NCBI GenBank assembly: GCA_963822905.1 | Contig: CAWGJF010000003.1 | Coordinates: 310,001-374,000, forward strand | DNA: 64,000 nucleotides | Reading direction: 5' to 3' | Origin: CAWGJF01 sp963822905 | GTDB taxonomy: Bacteria; Bacteroidota; Ignavibacteria; Ignavibacteriales; Ignavibacteriaceae | Shown here: positions 51,481 to 59,606 of the stretch, in pieces | Position numbering within the stretch: position 1 is the first letter of the stretch | How the letters are laid out: each line of letters begins with the position of its first letter | Translations under genes and position numbers: made by a program | Notes under the pieces: generated by a model | Databases searched by the model: none | What the model saw: only the letters and a program-made list of their open reading frames with translations | Told to the model about the DNA's origin: nothing

Positions 51481-52122
51481 ATGGCAATATCTGTTGCAAT
51501 TGTAGAAGATAATAAGGATTTGAGAGTAGGAACAACCTATGTTTTGAAGGCATCACCTGCACTCGAAGTTGTTGGGTCGTATGAATCAGCAGAAGAATTG
51601 ATGGATTCTTTTGAAGATACAAAACCCGATGTTGTACTAATGGATATTGAACTTCCAGGCATTTCCGGAATTGAAGCGACCAACAAACTAAAAGCCGAAC
51701 ACCCAAATGTTCAGATTGTTATTCTTTCCGTTTTTGAAGATGATGAAAATGTATTCCAGGCAATTTGTGCTGGCGCTTGCGGCTACATTTCAAAACCTGT
51801 AATGCCAAACCGCGTTCTTGATATCGTTGAACAGGCTTTCGCAGGCTCATCTCCAATGTCTCCACATATTGCCCGAAAGGTTCTTGAAATGTTTAAGAAA
51901 CATTTACCTCCACCCAGGGCTGAATATAATTTAACTCCACGTGAAATTGAAGTACTTGATATGCTGATCCAGGGATTCGATAATAAAATGATTGCTGAAA
52001 AAATGTTTTTAAGTACTTATACAATTCGTGCCCACATCAGGAATATTTATGATAAACTCCACGTTCACTCAAAATCCCAGGCTGTTGCGAAAGCGCTGAA
52101 GGAACGTATAACTCAGAAATAA
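51481..52122 (+). CDS. LuxR/NarL-type response regulator
   Basis: 213 aa. The receiver domain has the acidic pair (about 9-10), phospho-acceptor Asp about 55 in VVLMDIELPG, and KP in YISKPVMP. A C-terminal LuxR-type helix-turn-helix (about 145-205) shows LTPREIEVLDMLIQGFDNKM and TYTIRAHIRNIYDKL. It is the expected partner of the upstream kinase, whose HisKA_3 type normally works with NarL-type regulators. Targets are unknown; the palindrome upstream of the kinase could be one. Confidence 0.94.
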   Translation: MAISVAIVEDNKDLRVGTTYVLKASPALEVVGSYESAEELMDSFEDTKPDVVLMDIELPGISGIEATNKLKAEHPNVQIVILSVFEDDENVFQAICAGACGYISKPVMPNRVLDIVEQAFAGSSPMSPHIARKVLEMFKKHLPPPRAEYNLTPREIEVLDMLIQGFDNKMIAEKMFLSTYTIRAHIRNIYDKLHVHSKSQAVAKALKERITQK

Positions 52123-52247
52123 GTAAAATATTTCCGTCACATTTTCTACCTGGTTGTTTAAGATTATATAAAATTAGAACCTTGGTTCTATTCACAATTA
52201 TAATTCCGCACAATAATTTTGGTGTGTGGATTAATCACTATATAATT

Positions 52248-52799
52248 ATGAAAACAGAATTAATTTCAAAAATATTAATTAAAAGAAACTCCGAAGCAGT
52301 TTTCGACTACATAGCTGACGTTGAAAACGATATTTACTGGAGAAGCGGCGTCATCTCGATGGCTCAATCAACCAAAGGATATACTGATTTGACATCTGTG
52401 CAAAATGAATTACTTAATTTATTCGGAAAAACTTTTAAGATAAAAGCCATTGTTACAAAATATGTTCACAACTCCGGTTATGCTTTCAGAATATTTAAAG
52501 GCATTCCCGGATTAACTGGATATAGAAAAGTGCAGAATGTTGAAAAGGATACGCTCTTTACATATTCGGTTTGTATTAATGCAAATCCCTTTATTACATT
52601 GTTACTTATTCCTTTGAAATTAATTTTTATAAAACGATTTCATAGGGATCTGCAACGCTTAAAACATATACTTGAAAAAGTAACTGAAAACCAGGTAGAA
52701 AAAGTTTACTCATTACCAAAACTACTACGGGTTGCCCATACAATTATTTTTAATGTTTTTAACAGAACGGTTTTTGTTTCAGAACCAGATAAGTCTTAA
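52248..52799 (+). CDS. SRPBCC (START-like) protein
   Basis: About 183 aa from the ATG at 52248; the open frame could begin at 52182, but its extra residues do not resemble the family. The start MKTELISKILIKRNSEAVFD, then YIADVENDIYWRSGVISMAQ, is the typical first beta strand and helix of a polyketide-cyclase/SRPBCC fold. A later hydrophobic stretch (NPFITLLLIPLKLIFIK) replaces the usual last helix surface and may indicate membrane contact. Such proteins bind hydrophobic ligands, and no ligand is evident here. Closed by a perfect terminator. Confidence 0.75.
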   Translation: MKTELISKILIKRNSEAVFDYIADVENDIYWRSGVISMAQSTKGYTDLTSVQNELLNLFGKTFKIKAIVTKYVHNSGYAFRIFKGIPGLTGYRKVQNVEKDTLFTYSVCINANPFITLLLIPLKLIFIKRFHRDLQRLKHILEKVTENQVEKVYSLPKLLRVAHTIIFNVFNRTVFVSEPDKS

Positions 52800-52834
52800 A
52801 CCCAAACCAACACATAAAAACATCTGTACGTTGC

Positions 52835-52866
52835 AAAAGGGCTAATGAAAATTAGCCCTTTTTTCT
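52835..52866 (+). terminator. Intrinsic terminator
   Basis: A 12-bp stem AAAAGGGCTAAT / ATTAGCCCTTTT with loop GAAA (52835-52846 and 52851-52862), followed by a T run, downstream of the SRPBCC gene. Confidence 0.92.
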
Positions 52867-52930
52867 TTAGTCAGTTTCTTTACATTAAATAATATTTATG
52901 TTTAAATATCATTAACAAAACAATATTCAG

Positions 52931-53794
52931 ATGGATACAACAAAAATTTTAGCAAATCCAGGCAGCAAAATTCAGCTTTCAAAAATAGACACTTCTTTTA
53001 CGGGAGGATTTCCTTCAAAATCTGATGTTGCGAAATTGCTTAAAAAGAACATTGATAAAATGGCTGAACTACAGGATAAACTTTATGCACAGGATAAATA
53101 TTCTATGCTGCTGGTTTTCCAGGCAATGGATGCTGCAGGGAAAGACGGTACAATCAAACATGTTATGAGCGGACTAAATCCGCAGGGGACAAAGGTAACT
53201 AGTTTTAAACAGCCCTCAACTACTGAATTAGATCATGGTTACTTGTGGAGAATAAACAAAGCTCTTCCTGAAAGAGGACGAATTGGAATTTTTAACCGTT
53301 CCCATTATGAAGAAGTTTTGATTGTCCGGGTTCATAACCTGATTAAAGATCAAAAACTTCCTGATAAATTTAAAATTAGTAAAATCTGGGACCTGAGATA
53401 CAAACAGATCAATGATTTTGAAAAATATCTTTATGAAAACGGAATGATAATCCTAAAATTCTTTCTTCACGTTTCGAAAGATGAACAGAAAAAAAGATTT
53501 TTGAAAAGAATAGACGATACTGCAAAAAACTGGAAATTTTCTATGGGTGATATTGAAGAAAGAAAATTCTGGAATGAATACCAGAAGGCATACCAGGAAG
53601 CAATTAGTGCAACAAGCAAAAAACATTCTCCATGGTATATAATACCAGCTGATAAAAAGTGGTTTGCAAGACTCGCAGTATCACAGGTTATTGTTGAAAC
53701 AATGAAAAAGCTGAAACCGGCTTATCCTAAGCTTGAAAAAAGTAAAACAGATGAATTGCTGAAAGCCAAAGAATGCTTATTAAAAGAGAATTAA
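52931..53794 (+). CDS. Polyphosphate kinase 2 family protein
   Basis: 287 aa. PPK2 uses polyphosphate to phosphorylate nucleotides. The Walker A loop is AMDAAGKDGTIKHVMSG (about 66-82), followed by the family motif GTKVTSFKQPS and the lid/Walker B segment GRIGIFNRSHYEEVLIVRVH. FFLHVSKDEQKKRFLKRIDD and NWKFSMGDIEERKFW fit the one-domain type. The choice among subclasses (AMP- or ADP-directed) cannot be made by eye. It is a single gene. Confidence 0.92.
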   Translation: MDTTKILANPGSKIQLSKIDTSFTGGFPSKSDVAKLLKKNIDKMAELQDKLYAQDKYSMLLVFQAMDAAGKDGTIKHVMSGLNPQGTKVTSFKQPSTTELDHGYLWRINKALPERGRIGIFNRSHYEEVLIVRVHNLIKDQKLPDKFKISKIWDLRYKQINDFEKYLYENGMIILKFFLHVSKDEQKKRFLKRIDDTAKNWKFSMGDIEERKFWNEYQKAYQEAISATSKKHSPWYIIPADKKWFARLAVSQVIVETMKKLKPAYPKLEKSKTDELLKAKECLLKEN

Positions 53795-53835
53795 ACACAA
53801 AAACTTGCATAAGAAAGAAAGAATGATTAAAATTG

Positions 53836-53895
53836 AGTCCCTCACCCAAGGGTCCCCCGCAAAACTCTTTCTTTCTTTGAAAGGAAGAGGGGGGA
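53836..53895. repeat. Palindromic repeat region
   Basis: CCCTCACCCAAGGGTC is followed by an imperfect inverted repeat CTCTTTCTTTC / GAAAGGAAGAG (53865-53875 and 53879-53889) with one mismatch. It resembles the pyrimidine/purine palindromes at 28166 and 28262. No coding. Confidence 0.4.
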
Positions 53896-53922
53896 CATTT
53901 TTTTATACAAGGGGTATAAATT

Positions 53923-54975
53923 ATGAGAAAACATAAAAACCATTCGAAGTTAGTAATCCCAATATTACTGCTTTTTTTATCAAGTTCTGGGTTATTATTC
54001 TGCCAACAGCTTGTTGAAGGAAATATAAATATTAATTCAGATTACAAGATTTTTCGTGAAGAGCCGGAGAATAATTTATTTTCTCATCTACAAACAAGTA
54101 CTTATGATGTTTATAATCTTTTAAGCAGTACAATTGATTTATTTTACACAAAGATAGACCAGCTTTGTGCCGATTCGTTATTTGTGATAGATACAATATA
54201 TTTTCACGAGAAAAGCCATTTTAGGGATTTTAATGATTATAGAAGATCATTTATTTATGATAAGTTTAATAGAATAAAGACTGTTATTGCTGAAGCGTAT
54301 AAAGATAGTAATTGGGTAACTCACCAAATAACTGATGTTAGCTATAATTCTTTGAATAAAGTTGAACAGATAAATTTCATAAGGTATCAAAAGCAATTTG
54401 ATGATAGCCTAATTATTAAAAATGAATTTGATAATAATGGGTTGATTACTAAAGAAGTTGGTGAAACCCTTGACAGTTTGAAAAAGTCTTGGAGGAGAGA
54501 ATGGCTTAGAAGTTATGACTACAAAGATAGAAAATTAGTTGGATATAAATTTGAGAATATAAAATATACTAAATTCACTCAACCAAACTTGATTAAGTAT
54601 AAATATAATTCCAATAAATTGCTGATTGAGCGGGTTGAATACCTGCCAGAAACAAATTTCATTGACAGCGTTAAATATCTTTGGAAATTTGATGAAGAAA
54701 ACAATTTGATGGAATGCTTCTGTTATATGTTTGAAAATTCTGATACTTCCTATAGGTATGTAAATAATTATTATTACAACAATTTTGGAAAATTGTTTGA
54801 AGAAATTAAGATAGCCAAGTATAGAGAAGACCGATTTACAAGAAATGATGAATGGATGTATTATTATAATTCTAAAGGATCTATTGATTCGACTAAATAT
54901 GTGAATAAAATTGTTAAAGGTGAAGTTGATTCATTGGAAGGTAGTGGAATTGATTCATACGAATACGACCCCTAG
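53923..54975 (+). CDS. Unknown exported YD-like repeat protein, interrupted by TAG
   Basis: 350 codons, then a TAG at 54973-54975, after which the same frame remains open for 59 codons (GYLTGCTRFYNYKNSL ... VYKRKIY, stop at 55153). The N-terminus has a hydrophobic signal (LVIPILLLFLSSSGLLFC). The mature protein contains loosely repeating Tyr-rich strands (VTHQITDVSYNSLNKVEQIN, RRSFIYDKFNRIKTVI, YNNFGKLFEEIKI, EWMYYYNSKGSIDSTKY). These look like degenerate YD repeats, and the downstream NWHNDDWVPENITRIVY continues the pattern. So the TAG looks like a nonsense change in a gene of about 410 codons. Function unknown. Confidence 0.7.
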   Translation: MRKHKNHSKLVIPILLLFLSSSGLLFCQQLVEGNININSDYKIFREEPENNLFSHLQTSTYDVYNLLSSTIDLFYTKIDQLCADSLFVIDTIYFHEKSHFRDFNDYRRSFIYDKFNRIKTVIAEAYKDSNWVTHQITDVSYNSLNKVEQINFIRYQKQFDDSLIIKNEFDNNGLITKEVGETLDSLKKSWRREWLRSYDYKDRKLVGYKFENIKYTKFTQPNLIKYKYNSNKLLIERVEYLPETNFIDSVKYLWKFDEENNLMECFCYMFENSDTSYRYVNNYYYNNFGKLFEEIKIAKYREDRFTRNDEWMYYYNSKGSIDSTKYVNKIVKGEVDSLEGSGIDSYEYDP

Positions 54976-55155
54976 GGGTATTTAACAGGTTGTACAAGAT
55001 TCTATAATTATAAGAACAGCCTTTCGGGGGAATGGTATATGATTAAAAGGGACAAGTTTGAAAATATTATTTCTGTCCAAAACGAAAACTGGCATAATGA
55101 TGACTGGGTTCCTGAAAATATTACAAGAATTGTTTATAAAAGAAAAATATATTGA
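54976..55155 (+). pseudogene. In-frame continuation after the TAG stop
   Basis: 59 sense codons and a TGA in the same frame as the gene above, with the same Tyr/Asn/Trp-rich composition (YNYKNSLSGEWY, ENWHNDDW). There is no start codon and no ribosome-binding site at its beginning. It is best read as the separated C-terminus of the upstream protein. Confidence 0.7.
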
Positions 55156-55164
55156 TTGAATAGT

Positions 55165-55515
55165 TTATAAAATTTCTTTCAATCTCTCCGGCGGACGGGC
55201 AAGAATTGCTTTCTCATCCTTCTCAATAATCGGTCTTTGAACCAGATCTGGATTCTTGATCATCAAATCTAAAACCTGGGCTTCAGTGTATTTTTTATTT
55301 TTCATATCCAGATCTTTATAAGCCTGCTCATTTTTTCTTAACAGTTCTGTTGGTTTCATCTTCATTTTCTTAAGCAGGTTTTGCAGCTTTGTTTTTGTAA
55401 ATGGTTTGATGTAATAATTTACTCTTTTAAAATCTACACCTGCTTCATCAAGAGCCTTAACAACTTTTCTGCAGGTTGTGCAGGTTGGTTTTTCATAAAT
55501 AGTAATTTTGTTCAT
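55165..55515 (-). CDS. ArsC-family (arsenate reductase/Spx-like) protein
   Basis: 116 aa. The N-terminal TIYEKPTCTTCRKVVKALDE has the CxxC at 12 and 15, and the family core is seen in the helix KTKLQNLLKKMKMKPTELLR. The late DLVQRPIIEKDEKAILARPP gives the conserved Arg and Pro. The group includes arsenate reductases and the YffB/Spx proteins of unknown or regulatory role. Neighbours give no arsenic context (no ArsR, Acr3 or ArsB), so arsenate reduction is not claimed. Confidence 0.88.
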   Translation of the reverse strand: MNKITIYEKPTCTTCRKVVKALDEAGVDFKRVNYYIKPFTKTKLQNLLKKMKMKPTELLRKNEQAYKDLDMKNKKYTEAQVLDLMIKNPDLVQRPIIEKDEKAILARPPERLKEIL

Positions 55516-55533
55516 TTCACTTTCCTTAAATTT

Positions 55534-56331
55534 TTATAATGCATCTGAGATCAGCATATCTCTTTTCTGCAAAATTTCTTTCGCAAGATTTTGATATGCT
55601 CTCGATGCTTTTGCCTCTGGATCAAAGATAACTACCGGCTTATTTTTTAATGTTGCCTCACCGACAGAATTATCTTTCGGGATTGAAGTGTTAAAAATAA
55701 GTTCGGGATACTTTTTAAACAATTCTTTTTTGGTTTCAAAAGATAAATGGGTGTTAAATTCGTAGATAGTTAAAAGTATTCCTTCAACTTTAATATTGTT
55801 ATTATGATTTTTTTTGATCTGCTTAATATGCTTAATAATTTTTTCAACTGCTTCGAGCGAAAATTTACCCGGGATGATAGGAACAATCACCGAATCAGAA
55901 GCAATCAATATTGAGTTAGTTATTCCAACGAGATATGGAGGTGAATCAATAATAATAAACTCATAGTTATAAGTTTCTGGTTTTAGAATATTGTTTAGTA
56001 ATCTTTCATTACTTGAGATTTTATTTAATCTTACTTCATCTGCATAATCTAAATTCCTGATTGGAATAAAATCCATTTGAGGAATGTTTGTTTTCTGAGT
56101 CGCCTGCTTAATTGTGTTTGAGTATTGCAACACAGAAAAAATATCTTTATCAAAACTTGTTGCAGAAAACCCAAGCCCTAATGAACAGGATCCGGAGGGG
56201 TCAGCATCAATTAATAATGTTTTATAATTTAACTTAGCGAATGAAACAGCAAGATTTATAGCTGTTGTGGTTTTACCAACGCCACCTTTGGGTACAGCAA
56301 TTGATATAATTTTCCCCATTTTCAGTGCCAT
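55534..56331 (-). CDS. ParA/Soj-like ATPase
   Basis: 265 aa. The deviant Walker A loop PKGGVGKTTTAINLA (Lys about 15 and 20) and Walker A' LLIDADPSGS define the ParA/MinD family. EFIIIDSPPYLVGITNSILI is the switch II region. ParA proteins move DNA or cellular cargo. No ParB, parS or Min gene is near, so this may be an orphan ParA that places a protein complex. An alternative start 12 nt further in (Met5) is possible. Confidence 0.88.
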   Translation of the reverse strand: MALKMGKIISIAVPKGGVGKTTTAINLAVSFAKLNYKTLLIDADPSGSCSLGLGFSATSFDKDIFSVLQYSNTIKQATQKTNIPQMDFIPIRNLDYADEVRLNKISSNERLLNNILKPETYNYEFIIIDSPPYLVGITNSILIASDSVIVPIIPGKFSLEAVEKIIKHIKQIKKNHNNNIKVEGILLTIYEFNTHLSFETKKELFKKYPELIFNTSIPKDNSVGEATLKNKPVVIFDPEAKASRAYQNLAKEILQKRDMLISDAL

Positions 56332-56531
56332 TTCGAAGATTTTTTGAGAACCATCATTTTTTATATTAAACCGGTTATGATGTTCGGAGAATTATAACAA
56401 TTATTTCATTCAGATAAAATTTAATTCGTCTTTTTGATTATTAACATATTATTAAAATTGTTAGTAGCATTTTAATACATAGGAGTGTTTTAAAATTTCT
56501 TTCTTATAAAATCCATTTTTTATATATTTCA

Positions 56532-56549
56532 ATCCCGATAAATCGGGAT
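56532..56549. repeat. Short palindromic repeat
   Basis: ATCCCGAT / ATCGGGAT arms with a 2-nt loop, 12 nt before the GGGP synthase start. A similar motif is a common intergenic repeat in related genomes. It is not a terminator for any gene in this orientation. Confidence 0.45.
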
Positions 56550-56560
56550 CACTACCATAT

Positions 56561-57319
56561 ATGAGTATTTACGAAAACCTATTAAATACGATCCAATTCA
56601 AAGGCGCTGCTTATCTTGTTCTGCTTGACCCTGATAAGCTTCCTTCTTCCCGGTTGCTCGGATTTTTAAAACATTGTGAAAAATCCGGGGTAGATGCTTT
56701 CCTGATTGGCGGCAGCCTGATGATGAGTGATAACTTTGAATCCTTCATTGAAACAGTAAAAACAAATACGACTCTGCCTGCAATTATTTTCCCCGGTGGT
56801 GTAAACCAGGTTTCTCCCGTTGCAGATGCGATTTTATTTTTATCAGTTGTGAGTGGAAGAAATGCTGATCATTTAATTGGCAAACATGTAATTGCTGCAC
56901 CATTAATAAAAAAAGCTGGCATTGAACCAATCTCTACCGGATATGTTTTGGTTGAGTCTGGACAAACGACAACTGCTGTTTATATGAGCGGCAGCATGCC
57001 TGTTCCAAGAAACAAACCTGAAATTGCTGCTGCTACAGCTTTAGCTTCAGAATATCTTGGAATGAAATTAGTCTATCTTGAAGCTGGTTCCGGAGCTATT
57101 GAATCTGTTCCTGACGAAATGGTTAAAGCAGTTTCCGATGTTTGCAGCATTCCTATAATTGTTGGAGGCGGAATCAAAACTCCACAGGCCGCGCGTAATA
57201 AAGTTGAAAATGGTGCAAGCATAGTTGTAACCGGCAATTTTTTTGAGAACGAAAACAACTGGGATATGATAAGAGATTTCGCTGCGGCAGTTCATATCAA
57301 AAATCCCGTTTCCGTCTAA
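56561..57319 (+). CDS. Geranylgeranylglyceryl phosphate synthase family protein
   Basis: 252 aa TIM-barrel prenyltransferase. VLLDPDKLPSSRLLGFL, then DAFLIGGSLMMSDN, then FPGGVNQVSPVADAILFLSV are typical family segments, and LVYLEAGSGA and IPIIVGGGIKTP form the phosphate-binding end of the barrel. The family attaches an isoprenoid chain to glycerol-1-phosphate in archaea. In Bacteroidota/Ignavibacteria-type bacteria it occurs too, but the final lipid is less well known. A role in lipid synthesis is inferred. It is 45 nt from gmhA on the same strand. Confidence 0.9.
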   Translation: MSIYENLLNTIQFKGAAYLVLLDPDKLPSSRLLGFLKHCEKSGVDAFLIGGSLMMSDNFESFIETVKTNTTLPAIIFPGGVNQVSPVADAILFLSVVSGRNADHLIGKHVIAAPLIKKAGIEPISTGYVLVESGQTTTAVYMSGSMPVPRNKPEIAAATALASEYLGMKLVYLEAGSGAIESVPDEMVKAVSDVCSIPIIVGGGIKTPQAARNKVENGASIVVTGNFFENENNWDMIRDFAAAVHIKNPVSV

Positions 57320-57364
57320 TGCCTTCCTCTCATTTAATTTGTAATTATTTAAAAAAGAAAATCG

Positions 57365-57946
57365 ATGGATAAAGAGAAATTTATTTCTGACTCACTAAAC
57401 GAAAGTGCAGAAACTAAAAAGAAAATTCTTAATGAATGTAAAGGAGATATTTTAAAAGCAGTTGATCTCTTATCTGAAACTTTTAAAAACGGGAACAAGC
57501 TCCTGCTTTGTGGAAACGGCGGCAGTGCAGCAGATTGCCAGCACATTGCAACAGAATTAATGATCCGCCTCGGTCATCATATTGAAAGACCTGCTTTACC
57601 TGCAATTGCTTTGACAACAGACACTTCTAATCTTACAGCCGGTGGGAACGATATTGGTTTTGAAAATATTTTTGCCCGCAATATTGAAGGCCTGGGAAAT
57701 AAAGATGATGTTTTACTCGCAATCTCAACAAGCGGAAATTCCGGAAATATTGTGAAAGCTGTTCATTCTGCACACAAAAAAGAAATGAAAGTTATAGGTT
57801 TACTTGGCGGAAACGGAGGAAAGCTAATAGAGTTTGTCGATCTTCCTTTAATAATTCCTTCTTCAAATGTTCAAAGAATCCAGGAAGGACACATCACTGT
57901 TGCACACATTATTTGCGAACTTGTTGAAGATGAACTTTACGGTTGA
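57365..57946 (+). CDS. gmhA: Phosphoheptose isomerase GmhA
   Basis: 193 aa SIS-domain enzyme, standard length. It converts sedoheptulose 7-phosphate to D-glycero-D-manno-heptose 7-phosphate, the first step toward the heptose of LPS or other glycans. LLLCGNGGSAADCQHIATEL is the SIS signature, then DTSNLTAGGNDIGFENIFAR, LLAISTSGNSGNIVKAVHSA, and a late VQRIQEGHITVAHIICELVE with the conserved Glu-Gly-His. Later heptose genes (hldE, gmhB) are not in the window. Confidence 0.94.
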   Translation: MDKEKFISDSLNESAETKKKILNECKGDILKAVDLLSETFKNGNKLLLCGNGGSAADCQHIATELMIRLGHHIERPALPAIALTTDTSNLTAGGNDIGFENIFARNIEGLGNKDDVLLAISTSGNSGNIVKAVHSAHKKEMKVIGLLGGNGGKLIEFVDLPLIIPSSNVQRIQEGHITVAHIICELVEDELYG

Positions 57947-58030
57947 TGCAAGAGCAAGTTCAAGAGTGAGACCAATTGATAGTTCGTTAATGTTTTACTT
58001 CCTTGAACTTGTTCATGAACTTGAACTATT
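57944..58030. repeat. Intergenic inverted TTGAAC/GTTCAAG words
   Basis: Between gmhA and the DUF192 gene the sequence has GCAAGTTCAAGAG, then CTTGAACTTGTTCATGAACT with several CAAGTTC/GAACTTG words in both orientations. It has no coding and no T run, and resembles an intergenic repeat remnant. Confidence 0.35.
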
Positions 58031-58044
58031 CGTTATCTCCATCT

Positions 58045-58599
58045 TTATTTGGATTCAATCCAATGAACCACATCACCTTCTTTAATATTGTGATTGTCTG
58101 AAAACCCTCCGACAACTTCAAGAACGAATAAAGCTGGTTTTGTAGATGGATAGCTTTGTTGTGATAGCGGAGTCGTGTTTTTATGAATGGTTACAATCTG
58201 GTTGTCTTTATTAATAAAAATCATATCGAGAGAAAATAAAGTATTCAACATCCAGAATGACTGCATTGTTTCCTGGTCAAAAATAAATAGCATTCCCTGG
58301 TTTTGTTTCATATCCTTTCTGTTCATCAAACCAAGCTGGCGCGAATAATCATCATCTGCAATTTCGATATCGATTTTTGTTTTATCATTTCCAAGCGAAT
58401 CAGAAATTGTAAGCTCACCTTCTTTATTAAATTTGTGGTATTGCATTTTTGAAGAATCATTTTTAAGAAAATTGTTATAAATGAAAAACCCGGCTATAAT
58501 TATTACGACAGCAACAATTCCATATTTCGGTGTGGAGGATTTTTCCTTTTGTTCAGTATTCTGTTTTTCAGTTGTTGATTGCTTTTTCTTTTGTGCCAT
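58045..58599 (-). CDS. DUF192 membrane-anchored protein
   Basis: 184 aa. A very polar N-terminus (KKKQSTTEKQNTEQKEKSST) precedes one membrane helix (about 27-45, IVAVVIIIAGFFIYNNFL). The DUF192 domain follows (about 60-180): SRQLGLMNRKDMKQNQGMLF, then FWMLNTLFSLDMIFI, and ALFVLEVVGGFSDNHNIKEG near the end. Family function is unknown; location in periplasm or outside follows from the anchor. Convergent with gmhA across an 98-nt spacer. Confidence 0.9.
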   Translation of the reverse strand: MAQKKKQSTTEKQNTEQKEKSSTPKYGIVAVVIIIAGFFIYNNFLKNDSSKMQYHKFNKEGELTISDSLGNDKTKIDIEIADDDYSRQLGLMNRKDMKQNQGMLFIFDQETMQSFWMLNTLFSLDMIFINKDNQIVTIHKNTTPLSQQSYPSTKPALFVLEVVGGFSDNHNIKEGDVVHWIESK

Positions 58600-58653
58600 T
58601 CTAATAAATCCCGATATTTGTAACAGACTAATATAATCAAACGAAATTTTTTT

Positions 58654-59544
58654 ATGGCATCAGGTAGTTCAAAAATTCTGGAACGAAATCCGGTCAGGCT
58701 CAATCAATCACAGGAAAAAATGATAATCAGCGGATGGGGAAAGGAAGTTATTGAGAATACCGTTGTTGAAAAAATCACATATCTTTCGGATGGATTGAAA
58801 GTTATAGGATATGTCGCATATCCAATCCGCCACGGCGGACAATCGGAAAAATACCCTTGTGTAATCTGGAACCGGGGTGGATATAGCGACAGGGGAGCAA
58901 TTGATTCGTTTACTGCAAGAGGAATTTATGGACAACTTGCAAGCTGGGGATATGTTGTTTTTGCATCGCAGTATCGGGGAAATGATGGCGGTGAAGGAAA
59001 AGATGAATTCGGTGGAAATGATGTAAACGATGTATTAAATCTCATTCCGCTTGCTGATGAATTTGATTTTGCATATAAAGAAAAATGGGGAATTGAAGGC
59101 TGGAGTCGCGGAGGAATGATGACTTATCTTGCTTTAACCAGGAACCACAATCCTGTCTATCCGGCAGGCGGGTTCAAATGTGCAATTGTGAGTGGAGGAA
59201 TTGCAAATTTAAGATGCAGTTCCGATGAAAGTCCTTTTATGCGAAGATTGTTTGAAGCAACTTTAGGTGAATACAAAGGTGAAGAATTCTATGAAAAATG
59301 CGACAGCCGTTCGATTGTGAAGTTTGCTGACAAGCTTTCTAAAACTACTCCAATATTAATGATTCACGGAACGAACGACGATAGAGTTTTACCGCACGAT
59401 TCACTTGATCTTTCTTATAAATTATTAGAATATAAAATTCCTTTTCGTCTTGTTATGCTGGAAGGCGGTGATCATTTTATGAAGAAATACCGAAAGGAAG
59501 TCGACGAGATGAGGAAAAGCTGGTACGAGAAATATTTGAAGTAG
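58654..59544 (+). CDS. Alpha/beta hydrolase, S9-type
   Basis: 296 aa without signal peptide. The nucleophile elbow is GWSRGGMM (Ser about 151), the Asp is in HGTNDDRVLPHDSLDLSY, and the His in EGGDHFMKKY. These are the S9 peptidase triad positions, but the propeller domain of true S9 enzymes is missing. VIWNRGGYSDRGAIDSF replaces the HGGP oxyanion loop. A dipeptidyl or acylaminoacyl activity is possible, but the small size leaves other esterase or peptidase roles open. Confidence 0.83.
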   Translation: MASGSSKILERNPVRLNQSQEKMIISGWGKEVIENTVVEKITYLSDGLKVIGYVAYPIRHGGQSEKYPCVIWNRGGYSDRGAIDSFTARGIYGQLASWGYVVFASQYRGNDGGEGKDEFGGNDVNDVLNLIPLADEFDFAYKEKWGIEGWSRGGMMTYLALTRNHNPVYPAGGFKCAIVSGGIANLRCSSDESPFMRRLFEATLGEYKGEEFYEKCDSRSIVKFADKLSKTTPILMIHGTNDDRVLPHDSLDLSYKLLEYKIPFRLVMLEGGDHFMKKYRKEVDEMRKSWYEKYLK

Positions 59545-59555
59545 GGTAACGTCAT

Positions 59556-59572
59556 TCCGGACTTGATCCGGA
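59556..59572. repeat. Short palindromic repeat
   Basis: TCCGGA-CTTGA-TCCGGA inside GTCATTCCGGACTTGATCCG, a widely seen type of intergenic repeat. It lies just after the hydrolase stop, between convergent genes, and has no T run. Confidence 0.5.
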
Positions 59573-59606
59573 GTCTCTATTTCAATGGAGCCAGTCCAAT
59601 AATGCT

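Noticed and set aside
55165..56331. Arsenic resistance or plasmid partition locus
   Set aside because: ArsC-like and ParA-like genes are adjacent, but no arsR, arsenite carrier, parB or replication gene accompanies them.
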